Below are positions 1-6,353 of a stretch of DNA of 7,684 nt, one piece after another. The stretch is from a bacterium (lineage in GTDB: Bacteria > Krumholzibacteriota > Krumholzibacteria > LZORAL124-64-63), in assembly GCA_016873405.1 (NCBI GenBank), contig VGXH01000078.1, forward strand, positions 1 through 7,684, read 5' to 3'. A program made the translations under genes and the position numbers. The notes under the pieces are model-generated. The model had not been told where the DNA came from. It worked only from the letters and a program-made list of their open reading frames with translations, and searched no databases. The first letter of the stretch is position 1; every line of letters begins with the position of its first letter.

Positions 1-435
1 GCTGGGGGGCAGACCCGTCACCTCGATGGCGCGGTAGGCGCGCGACGAGCCCAGCTCGGCCTGCTGCTTCTTGAGCGCCAGCAGCGCCGCGTGCAGGTCT
101 TCGGCCGAGGCGTTCTGGTCGATCTCCAGCAGCGCGACCTCCAGCGGCAGCAGCAGCTTGTGCAACCGCTTGGCCTCGCGCCCGTCCGCCGGGGCGAACG
201 ACGCGCCCATCGTCAGCCCGTTCTCGGCCACCTCGATCGCGACCACGCCCTGCACCCCGGCCGCGAGCACGATGGCCCGATGGGCGGCTTTGGCCACCTC
301 GCGGTATTTTTCATGGCCGGGCGGGTAATAGGACCCGACCGTCAGCATGCGGTCCAGCGCGACCAGCAGGTCGGTGTGCTCGCGCGCGAGCGCTGCGGCC
401 GGCGGCGTCGGATCCTTATCGGTGAGCGAGGACAA
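1..435 (-). CDS. Partial protein, N-terminal 145 residues; possibly HD/HEAT-repeat family N-terminal domain
   Basis: The gene runs off the left edge, so only the first 145 codons are present and no stop is seen. I chose the TTG at 435-433 because GGGAGG lies about 6-7 bases upstream. GTG codons further upstream (459-457, 483-481) have no such site, and the frame is closed by TAG at 504-502. The product is soluble and helical, with a charged, Pro-containing N-terminus (about residues 1-15) and no signal peptide. The segment YYPPGHEKY (36-44), followed by a helix and an 'xxxENGLTMG' strand-turn (about 70-77), resembles the N-terminal region of large HD-domain or HEAT-repeat proteins, where 'YPPGHP' and 'v.eDgLl' patterns recur. 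That is a recollection of a family pattern, not a proven match, and the diagnostic part lies outside the window. It is divergent from the SagB-like gene, with 118 bases between starts. Confidence 0.75.
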   Translation of the reverse strand, partial: MSSLTDKDPTPPAAALAREHTDLLVALDRMLTVGSYYPPGHEKYREVAKAAHRAIVLAAGVQGVVAIEVAENGLTMGASFAPADGREAKRLHKLLLPLEVALLEIDQNASAEDLHAALLALKKQQAELGSSRAYRAIEVTGLPPS

Positions 436-553
436 GCAGGCCCCTCCCGGGTCTGGCACGGTTCGCGTCAAGGGATCGGCCACAAGGCTCGCGGTTTTAA
501 CCTATTTATTCGGTCGGCGGGTCCGGCGACGGAACCGGAAGGAGCGGCGGGAA
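436..553. promoter_or_regulatory. Divergent intergenic region with AT-rich core
   Basis: This 118-base gap separates two genes that start in opposite directions, so it must hold a promoter for each. Positions 495-510 (TTTTAACCTATTTATT) are the only AT-rich patch in a very GC-rich neighbourhood and are the best place for -10 elements on either strand. I could not pair them with a convincing -35 hexamer. The ribosome binding sites are clear: AAGGAG at 539-544 for the plus-strand gene and GGGAGG (read on the minus strand, about 442-447) for the minus-strand gene. Confidence 0.35.
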
Positions 554-2212
554 GTGGCCGGAAACGACGCCAACGCGGCCCGGAGGGCCATCGAGGCCTA
601 TCACGAGGCCACCAAGCACCACCTGCACCGGTACGCCCGCTCCCTGGGCTGGCTGGACTGGGCCAACCAGCCCGACCCGTTCCGGCGCTACGCGGGGGCT
701 CCGGTGCGGCCGCTGCCCCTGCCGGCGGGGGGCGCGGACCCCGTCTGGGACGCCGTGCGGGCCGGGCGGGTCCCCGGCGCCCCGGCGCCCGTCGACGACG
801 CCTCCCTGGGCGATGTCCTCTACCACAGCCTGGCCCTGTCGGCCTGGAAGCAGGTGCGCGGCCCCGGCGGCGAGGTCGTCTCGCGCTGGGCCCTGCGGGT
901 CAATCCCTCCAGCGGCAACCTCCACCCGACCGAGGGCTGGCTCATCGACGCGCTGGGCGTGCATCACTACGCGCCGGCCGCCCACGCCCTGGAACTGCGC
1001 GGCCGGTGGGGCGATGGTTTCGACCCCGCGGCCCTGGGCCTGCCTCCCGGCTCGTTCCTGCTGGCCGTCACGTCGATCCCCTGGCGCGAGGCCTGGAAGT
1101 ACGGCGAGCGCGCCTTCCGCTACTGCCAGCACGATGCCGGACACGCGCTGGCCGCCCTGGGCCTGGCTGCCGCGCGCCTGGGCTGGTCCGCGCGCCGGCT
1201 CGAGGGCGTGGGCACGCAGGAACTGGCCGCGCTGCTGGGCCTGGACACCGGCGACCATCCCGAGTTCGAGCACGCCGAGGCCCTGCTGGCGGTCGTGCCC
1301 GGCCCGTGGCCCGGCGGGCGCCTGCGCGGCAAGCCGCCCCTGCCCACCCAGTGGCTGGGCCAGGCCAACCGGCTCAGCCCGGAGCATCACGACTGGCCGC
1401 TGGTGGCCGCGGCGGCGGGGGCGGTGGCCGCGCCGGCAGGCTCGACGTGGGAGGCGCCTATGGTGGGGCCTGCGGCCGCGTGCGCCGGGCGACGGCCGGC
1501 CGGCGCCGTTGCCGACCGCCCGCTCCCCGCCGGCGCCCTGATCCGCCGCCGACGCAGCGCGGTGGCGATGGACGGCCGCACTACGCTGGACCTGCCGGCG
1601 TTCTGCCGCCTGCTCGCGGCGCTGCTGCCGGCTGCCGCCGACCCCGCCCTGCGCGCGGTCGGCCCCGACGTGGACGTGGCGCTGGTCCTGCTGGTGCACC
1701 GGGTCGATGGCCTGGCGCCCGGCCTGTACGTCCTGTGCCGCGCCGCGGACCACGAGCCGGACCTGCGCGCGGCCCTGCGCGCCGATTTCGCCTGGGAGCG
1801 GCCGGCCGGCGTGCCGCCCTCGCTGCCCCTGTACCGGCTGGGCGCGGGCGACCTGCGCGAGGCCGCCCGTCAGGTCAGCTGCGGGCAGGCCATCGCCGCC
1901 GACGGCGTGTTCAGCGTCGGCCTGCTGGCCCGCTTCGAGCCGTCGCTGGCCGCGCGCGGCGCCCCGGCCTGGGCGCGCCTGTTCCAGGAGACCGGCGCCG
2001 TCGGCCAGCTGCTCTACCTGGAGGCCGAGGCGGCCGGCCTGCGCGGCACCGGCATCGGCTGCTTCTTCGACGACGAGGTGCACCGCGCGCTGGGACTGGT
2101 GGACCACGGCTGGCAGAGCCTCTACCATTTCACCGTGGGCGGGGCGGCGGACGACCCGCGGCTCCAGTCGGAGCCGGCGTACGCGGAACGGGCGGAGGGG
2201 GCGGATCGATGA
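554..2212 (+). CDS. SagB-type dehydrogenase / nitroreductase-like flavoprotein, duplicated
   Basis: This is a predicted FMN-dependent oxidoreductase of the SagB/nitroreductase superfamily, 552 residues, built from two related halves. The start is GTG at 554, with AAGGAG 9 bases upstream; the family's usual opening ('Y-HEATKHH.. RYARSLG.LDWANQPDPFRRY') follows at once. An ATG at 347 is in frame but lies inside the divergent gene and adds an unrelated Arg/Ser-rich tail. First half: NPSSGNLHP at 117-125 (flavin-contact motif) and WREAWKYGERAFRYCQHD from 177. A Pro/Ala-rich linker at about 285-328 leads to the second half, which opens at IRRRRSA (330-336). It carries CGQAIAADG and the G-T-G-IGCFFDDEV segment (498-509), and ends with the typical 'DPRLQSEPAY'. 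In streptolysin-type clusters SagB oxidises azolines to azoles; here no YcaO/SagD, SagC or precursor gene is visible, so the substrate is unknown. It is the first gene of a three-gene cluster. The family call is firm; the function is not. Confidence 0.9.
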   Translation: MAGNDANAARRAIEAYHEATKHHLHRYARSLGWLDWANQPDPFRRYAGAPVRPLPLPAGGADPVWDAVRAGRVPGAPAPVDDASLGDVLYHSLALSAWKQVRGPGGEVVSRWALRVNPSSGNLHPTEGWLIDALGVHHYAPAAHALELRGRWGDGFDPAALGLPPGSFLLAVTSIPWREAWKYGERAFRYCQHDAGHALAALGLAAARLGWSARRLEGVGTQELAALLGLDTGDHPEFEHAEALLAVVPGPWPGGRLRGKPPLPTQWLGQANRLSPEHHDWPLVAAAAGAVAAPAGSTWEAPMVGPAAACAGRRPAGAVADRPLPAGALIRRRRSAVAMDGRTTLDLPAFCRLLAALLPAAADPALRAVGPDVDVALVLLVHRVDGLAPGLYVLCRAADHEPDLRAALRADFAWERPAGVPPSLPLYRLGAGDLREAARQVSCGQAIAADGVFSVGLLARFEPSLAARGAPAWARLFQETGAVGQLLYLEAEAAGLRGTGIGCFFDDEVHRALGLVDHGWQSLYHFTVGGAADDPRLQSEPAYAERAEGADR

Positions 2213-2577
2213 CGGACGACGAACGACCGCAGGACAGAGGCCGCCGCGAATTGCCCGAGCCGCCCGACCCCGCCCGCGTGGACGACCTGCGCCGACGCCT
2301 GCGGAGCGACCGCCGCGATCGCGCCCGCGGCACGGGCGGCCTGCCCAACGCGGAGACCGGCCGCCGCGCCCGCGAGATCGGCATCTACACGATCATCCCG
2401 ATGATGATGATCGTGGGTCCGGCCATCGGCTACCTGCTGGGGCTGGGCGCCGAGCGCGTCTTCGGCGGCAAGCCGTGGCCGTCGCTGGCGGGGATGCTGT
2501 GGGGGATGCTGGCGGCGTTCCGCCAGGTGTACCTGATCCTGAAGGAGCGCGGCGGCAAGCCGCGCCCGCGGGACTGA
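2209..2577 (+). CDS. AtpZ/AtpI-like small membrane protein (F0F1 ATPase accessory family)
   Basis: The protein has 122 residues. Its ATG overlaps the upstream stop as ATGA, and GGAGGGG sits 8 bases before it, so translation is probably coupled to the SagB-like gene. Residues 1-55 are hydrophilic, highly charged and Arg/Asp/Pro-rich, probably a cytoplasmic tail. Two hydrophobic segments follow: about 58-80 (IYTIIPMMMIVGPAIGYLLG) and about 91-111 (SLAGMLWGMLAAFRQVYLIL), joined by a short loop with GGKPWP. The 'GPAIGYLLG ... PWP .. G-M-L-x-G ... AFRQVYLILK' layout fits the AtpZ/AtpI family (ATPase_gene1), whose members usually precede atpB and are linked to c-ring assembly or divalent-cation handling. 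The Asp common after the first helix is not found; the sequence there is AERVFGG. No ATP synthase gene follows in this window, which is atypical. The membrane topology is well supported; an ATP synthase role is inferred from family resemblance only. Confidence 0.75.
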   Translation: MTDDERPQDRGRRELPEPPDPARVDDLRRRLRSDRRDRARGTGGLPNAETGRRAREIGIYTIIPMMMIVGPAIGYLLGLGAERVFGGKPWPSLAGMLWGMLAAFRQVYLILKERGGKPRPRD

Positions 2578-2608
2578 ACCCGAATCCAACCACCGAAAGG
2601 AATCGCCG

Positions 2609-3175
2609 ATGCGCCCGACCGGAATCCTGCGCCGCGCGGCCGTGCTCGCGCTGTCCGTCCTGGCCGCGATGGCCCTGCCGCCGGCCGCTCTCGCCGCCGC
2701 GCCCATCGATCCCGCGCTGTTCGACGCGGACCCTCACCATCATCGTTCGTTCACCAAGGCGATCGACATCGCCGCGCCGGTCGCGCAGGTCTATGCCCTG
2801 TGGACCGAAGCCGCGGCCTGGCAGGGGCTGATGGGGCCCGACAGCCGCGCCAACATCGACCTGGAGATCGGCGGCCGCTACGAGTGGCTGTTCGACGGCA
2901 AGATCGGCAGCAACGGCTGCCAGGTGCTCAGCTACATCCCGGGCCGCATGGTGAGCTTCACCTGGAACGCGCCGCCGGGTCAGGCCACGCGCGACCGCCG
3001 CACCTGGGTGGTCGTCGAGACCGAGGCGACCACGCCCACGACCACGCTCCTGGTCCTGACCCACCTCGGCTTCGGCCAGGGTCCCGACTGGGACACGACG
3101 TACGCGTACTTCGACCAGGCCTGGGGTCGCGTTCTGGCGATGATGAAACAGCACCTCGAGGGCGGCGCGAAGTAG
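2609..3175 (+). CDS. Exported SRPBCC-fold protein (AHSA1-like / polyketide cyclase superfamily)
   Basis: The protein has 188 residues. The ATG at 2609 follows AAAGGAAT at a normal distance and opens a typical Sec signal peptide: Arg residues at 2, 8 and 9, a hydrophobic core at about 10-26, and ALA/AAA cleavage sites near 29-31. The mature part carries an AHSA1-like START/SRPBCC domain at about 48-185. It shows a first strand plus 'APVAQVYALWTEAAAWQGL' (helix and 'W' segment typical of the family), 'EIGGRYEWLFDG', 'RMVSFTWNAPPG' and a C-terminal amphipathic helix ending in MMKQHLEGG. SRPBCC proteins bind hydrophobic ligands in a deep cavity, and most AHSA1-like ones are cytoplasmic, so an exported one is less usual. 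A PHHHR stretch (43-47) lies just before the domain. It sits 31 bases after the AtpZ-like gene and is the last gene before a hairpin, so probably the last of the operon. Ligand and role are unknown. Confidence 0.82.
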   Translation: MRPTGILRRAAVLALSVLAAMALPPAALAAAPIDPALFDADPHHHRSFTKAIDIAAPVAQVYALWTEAAAWQGLMGPDSRANIDLEIGGRYEWLFDGKIGSNGCQVLSYIPGRMVSFTWNAPPGQATRDRRTWVVVETEATTPTTTLLVLTHLGFGQGPDWDTTYAYFDQAWGRVLAMMKQHLEGGAK

Positions 3176-3211
3176 CGCCGACGCGCGCGGCCGCGCCGTC
3201 GCGCGACGAAG

Positions 3212-3246
3212 AAGGCCGCCGGGCCCGCGAGGGGACCGGCGGCCTT
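3212..3246. terminator. Bidirectional hairpin terminator between convergent genes
   Basis: AAGGCCGCCGG (3212-3222) and CCGGCGGCCTT (3236-3246) form a perfect 11-bp stem. The intervening bases can extend it, with CCC (3224-3226) pairing to GGG (3231-3233) around a GCGA loop. It lies 36 bases after the SRPBCC stop and 39 bases past the protease stop (read on the minus strand), in the 110-base gap between two convergent genes, so it can serve both. On the minus strand the stem is followed by TTCTTCGTCG, a weak T-rich tail; on the plus strand there is no U-tract beyond the terminal TT. Placement and stem strength make termination the natural reading. Confidence 0.75.
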
Positions 3247-3285
3247 GCCGCGACAGGCCGGGGCGAGTCGGCCGGCCGCGCGTCG

Positions 3286-6120
3286 TCACTTCAACATCGT
3301 CATTTTGCGCGTCTCCGAGATGCCGTCGCCTTCCAACCGGTAGAAATAGACGCCGCTCGGATGGTCGGTCGCGTCCCAGGTCACGAAGTGGTCGCCGGCG
3401 CCCAGGACGCCGTCGGTCAGCTTCGCGATGGCCTCGCCGCGTACATTGTACACGGTCAGCGCCACGTGGCCCTCGCGCGGCAGGCTGAACTTGATCTGCG
3501 TGACCGGGTTGAACGGGTTGGGCTGGTTCTGCTCCAGCTTCGCCGCCCGGACCGCCAGACCGTCCTGCGCGTCGAGCCCGCCGGCGGTCAGGCCGCTGAA
3601 GCGGATCTCGTCGATGTAGATGTCGTCCGAGTCGTTGCTCGCGTCGCAGCGGAAGCGCAGCTTGGCGTTCGTCGGGTAGGTGTAGGTGGCCTTCGGGATG
3701 CTCACGGTCGTCACGTAGAAGCCCGTGTTCGTGAAGTGCGTCCCGGCCACGTACGTGCGTACGATCTGCCAGGTGGCGCCGTTGAAGTACTCGACGAAGA
3801 AGTCCTCGCCGGTCTCCATGCTCACCGAGCGGAAGTAGAACTCGACCTTCAGGTCCACGTATGCCGACACGTTGTAGCCCAGCGTGTGGTAGAAGGACGA
3901 GGCCGTGCCGCTGTTGTCCTGGATGTCGGCGGCCGCGCGGCCCGCGTAGGCGTAGGTCGTGCCGGTGTAGCGCGACATGTCGGCGCCGCCGTCCGTGTAC
4001 GTGCCCAGGCTGGACTCGAACGTGTCGTAGGTGATCGTCTGCCAGGTGCCGCCCGCCGAGGTCACGGTGATGTAGCCCGTGCGCGTCTGCGTGTTCGACC
4101 CGAAGGCATTGGTCGCCGTCAGCGCCACGGTGTAGGTGCCGGCCGCGGCGTAGGTGTAACTGGGGTTCTGCGCGGTGGAGGTGCCGCCGTCGCCGAACGT
4201 CCAGCTCCAGCTCGTCGGCGAGCCGGTCGAGGCGTCCGTGAAGGTCACGCCGAGCGGCGCCGTGCCGGTGGTCGGCGTGCCGGTGAAGCTGGCCACCGGG
4301 GCCGAGCCGGCCGCCGTGACGGTGATGTAGTTCGTGCGCGTCTGCGTGTTCGAGCCGGCCGCGTTGCTGACCGTCAGCGCCACGGTGTAGGTGCCGGCCG
4401 CGGCGTAGGTGTAGCTGGGGTTCTGCGCGGTGGAGGCGCCGCCGTCGCCGAACGTCCAACTCCAGCTCGTCGGCGAGCCGGTCGAGGCGTCGGTGAAGAC
4501 CACGTTCAGGGGCGCGGTGCCGCTGACCGGCGTGCCGGTGAACGACGCCACCGGGGCCACCGGCCCGGTGCCGCCGATCGCCGCCTGCGCGTCGACCAGG
4601 CCGTAGCCGGCGTAGCGGTCCCAACCGACCGCCGATTCCGCGCCGGCCACGTCGCGGGCCGAATTGACCAGCGCCGCGCGCACCTGCGCCGGGGTGTACG
4701 AGGGGTTGGCCGACTTGATCAACGCCGCCACGCCCGCCACGTAGGGCGTCGCGCAGCTGGTGCCGTTGAAGAACGGCTCGATGTCGCCGCTGCGATAGCC
4801 GCCGGCGCCCACCACGTCGCACGTCGGCAGGATCGTCGGGCCGAGGATGTCCACGGCGCCGGCGGCGTCCTTCGTCGTCACGCCGTAGTTCGAGCCCCAC
4901 CAGCGCTCGCCGTCGCAGGTGTAGCCGCGGGGATCGGTGCTGACACCCGTGTTGACCTCGCTCGACAGGCTCGAGCTGCGCTTGCGCTCGCCGCACGGCG
5001 AGGCGGCGCCGACGCCGATCACGTAGGTGTTGATGGCGGGATAGCTGATGACCGTCTTGTTCTCGTTGCCGGTGGCCGCCAGGATGGTGCAGCCGGCGTT
5101 GTAGGCGTACTGGATGGCCGTGTTGGTGGCCGCGTCGCTCGAGATCGCGGCGCCGAGGCTCATGCTGATGATGTGCGCGCCGTTGTCGGCGGCATAGTAG
5201 AGCGCGTTCTGGATGGCGCTGAAGTACATCGAGCCGGCGCTGTTGGCGACCTTCAGCGGCATGATGCTGCAGCCGGCCGCCACGCCGACCGCGCCGACGC
5301 CGTTGTTCATCGCCGCCGCCACGCCCGCGCAGCAGGTGCCGTGGCCGGCGCCCGTCGCGTCGTCGTCGGGGTTCGCGTCGTTGTTGCCGAAGTCGTAGCC
5401 GGTCACCTTGCGGATGTCGGTGTGCTCCATGTCGACGCCGCTGTCGATGATGGCGATCACGACGCTGGCCGAGCCGTAGCCCTGGCTGCCGTCCCAGGCC
5501 TGCGGCGCGTTGGCGTCGAAGCCCACGGTGCCGACGGTCGTCGGCAGCGTGTGGTCGTAGGTGCCGCCCCAGTCCAGGCCGGGAAGCTGCGCGGTGTTGT
5601 TGTGGCCCCAGTTGGCGGTGAAGTAGGGGTCGCTGGGCGTGGCCATCGGGTAGGCGCGCCAGTCCAGCGAGACGGCCTGCACGTCGGCCAGGGCCGCGAA
5701 TTCGTCGGCCAGCGCGGGCAGGTCCTCGACCGCGTCGAAGCGGAACATGAACCAGCGATCGATGCCCGCGTCCGCGGCCTTGTCGGCCTGGCGCACGCGG
5801 ATGTAAGGCCGCTCGATCGAGGTGATGCCGGCGTCCTGGGCCAGTTCGTCGACCGGCAGCAGGCCGGTCTGCGCGAACGGGACCTGCGCGCCCTTGTCCA
5901 AGGAGATGCCGAGCCGCGACTTGGCCAGGCTGCCCTCGCGGATCTGGACCAGCAGGCGATCCGGCGCATACGGCAGAGATTCCTCGGCGTCGGTGGTGAA
6001 GCCGAGCTGCACGGGGGCGAACCGACGCGGCGCGGATTCATCCGCGCCGAAGGCGAAGCCGGCCAACAGGGCCAGCAGCAGGGCCGCCAGGGCCAGGGGC
6101 GAGAAACGAGGTCGGGTCAT
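3286..6120 (-). CDS. Secreted subtilisin-like serine protease (S8) with two PKD domains and a C-terminal T9SS-type sorting domain
   Basis: This is a predicted extracellular endopeptidase of 944 residues. The start is ATG at 6120-6118, with AGGAG about 6 bases upstream and a signal peptide directly after it (1 to about 25, FAFGA/DES); the frame stays open to 6213 without a better start. A prodomain-like region with PDRLLVQIREGS lies at 53-64. The catalytic domain (about 160-515) has Asp226 in IAIIDSGVD, His260 in GHGTCC, oxyanion Asn352 in AATGNEN and nucleophile Ser455 in GTSCATP, so all key residues are present. PKD domains occupy 522-606 and 607-690 (each with SWTFGDGG and AAAGTYTVAL). A beta-sandwich module follows (about 692-843; ends DDIYIDEIRFSG), then a FlgD-like sorting domain (862-944) opening with LEQNQPNPFNPVTQIKF and ending KMTMLK. 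Such endings direct outer-membrane export and anchoring in T9SS-bearing bacteria; whether this organism has T9SS is inference. The gene converges on the SRPBCC gene and is divergent from the hydrolase. Confidence 0.95.
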   Translation of the reverse strand: MTRPRFSPLALAALLLALLAGFAFGADESAPRRFAPVQLGFTTDAEESLPYAPDRLLVQIREGSLAKSRLGISLDKGAQVPFAQTGLLPVDELAQDAGITSIERPYIRVRQADKAADAGIDRWFMFRFDAVEDLPALADEFAALADVQAVSLDWRAYPMATPSDPYFTANWGHNNTAQLPGLDWGGTYDHTLPTTVGTVGFDANAPQAWDGSQGYGSASVVIAIIDSGVDMEHTDIRKVTGYDFGNNDANPDDDATGAGHGTCCAGVAAAMNNGVGAVGVAAGCSIMPLKVANSAGSMYFSAIQNALYYAADNGAHIISMSLGAAISSDAATNTAIQYAYNAGCTILAATGNENKTVISYPAINTYVIGVGAASPCGERKRSSSLSSEVNTGVSTDPRGYTCDGERWWGSNYGVTTKDAAGAVDILGPTILPTCDVVGAGGYRSGDIEPFFNGTSCATPYVAGVAALIKSANPSYTPAQVRAALVNSARDVAGAESAVGWDRYAGYGLVDAQAAIGGTGPVAPVASFTGTPVSGTAPLNVVFTDASTGSPTSWSWTFGDGGASTAQNPSYTYAAAGTYTVALTVSNAAGSNTQTRTNYITVTAAGSAPVASFTGTPTTGTAPLGVTFTDASTGSPTSWSWTFGDGGTSTAQNPSYTYAAAGTYTVALTATNAFGSNTQTRTGYITVTSAGGTWQTITYDTFESSLGTYTDGGADMSRYTGTTYAYAGRAAADIQDNSGTASSFYHTLGYNVSAYVDLKVEFYFRSVSMETGEDFFVEYFNGATWQIVRTYVAGTHFTNTGFYVTTVSIPKATYTYPTNAKLRFRCDASNDSDDIYIDEIRFSGLTAGGLDAQDGLAVRAAKLEQNQPNPFNPVTQIKFSLPREGHVALTVYNVRGEAIAKLTDGVLGAGDHFVTWDATDHPSGVYFYRLEGDGISETRKMTMLK
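4048..4557. repeat. Tandem 255-bp duplication encoding two PKD domains
   Basis: Two adjacent 255-base units (4303-4557 and 4048-4302) encode protease residues 522-606 and 607-691. The core of each, 4371-4498 and 4116-4243, differs at only four of 128 aligned bases by my count. The outer parts of the units, such as the segments encoding 'SNAAGSNTQ' versus 'TNAFGSNTQ', differ much more. Three of the four core differences look synonymous, and the fourth changes the residue after FGDGG from Ala to Thr. The pattern suggests a recent in-frame duplication or gene conversion confined to the core. Confidence 0.9.
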
Positions 6121-6353
6121 GTTCTCTCCTGGAGGATGGGGGAACCCGGCGCCGCTGGTGCGGCGTCGCCGGCGTCCGCGGCAAGGCAGCGCGCCGACGC
6201 GTGTAACAATCATGACCGATGCGGATCCTCTGGATCAACGGGCGAATTCACGATATTGTTTTCACAACCCGATTGTCGCCGGCCCGTGTCCTGCGGCGCC
6301 CCACTGTCACGACACCGTGACCAACGCGCCAACGTCTGAAAGGACTGCCGACC
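6121..6353. promoter_or_regulatory. Divergent regulatory region between protease and hydrolase
   Basis: This 233-base gap has no supported gene and must carry both promoters. It is clearly more AT-rich around 6200-6265. For the protease (minus strand) a weak pair is TTGATC (6238-6233) and CATGAT (6214-6209) with an 18-base spacer; each matches the sigma70 consensus at about four of six positions. For the hydrolase, TATTGT at 6254-6259 could be a -10, but no good -35 is seen. A small hairpin, CGCCGC-TGGT-GCGGCG (6150-6165), would fall in the protease leader. These promoter calls are tentative. Confidence 0.4.
6306..6321. promoter_or_regulatory. 16-base inverted repeat, possible operator or leader hairpin
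   Basis: GTCACG (6306-6311) and CGTGAC (6316-6321) form a perfect 6-base dyad around ACAC. It ends 32 bases before the hydrolase ATG. Size and spacing suit a homodimeric regulator site; as RNA it would make a 6-bp stem with a 4-base loop upstream of the ribosome binding site. One copy only is seen, so chance is possible in such GC-rich DNA. Confidence 0.35.

Noticed and set aside
347..553. ATG at 347 as start of the SagB-like protein
   Set aside because: It would overlap the divergent gene and add 69 residues unlike the family. GTG 554 has a good ribosome binding site, and the family N-terminus follows it.
91..2577. Very long plus-strand open frame over the SagB-like and AtpZ-like genes, and its antisense counterpart at 506-2128
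   Set aside because: Products are Arg/Gly/Pro/Ala-rich and low in complexity. They arise from out-of-frame reading of GC-rich codons, and only the tail (2209-2577) is real as the AtpZ-like gene.
3185..3196. 12-base perfect palindrome GCGCGGCCGCGC after the SRPBCC stop
   Set aside because: It has simple GC alternation in GC-rich DNA and is next to a much better terminator stem. There is no reason to give it a separate role.
2393..4996. 867-codon minus-strand open frame overlapping the protease in another frame
   Set aside because: It has repetitive Arg/His/Gly-rich shadow composition and crosses the terminator hairpin and the atpZ-SRPBCC region on the wrong strand.
6121..6213. Upstream start at 6213 for the protease
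   Set aside because: It would put 31 Arg-rich residues before a clear signal peptide. ATG 6120 has AGGAG at the right distance.
2800..6339. 1179-codon plus-strand open frame antisense to the protease
   Set aside because: It has Arg/Val/Gly/Ala-biased composition and no domain pattern. The minus strand has a complete protease with signal peptide, catalytic residues and sorting domain.
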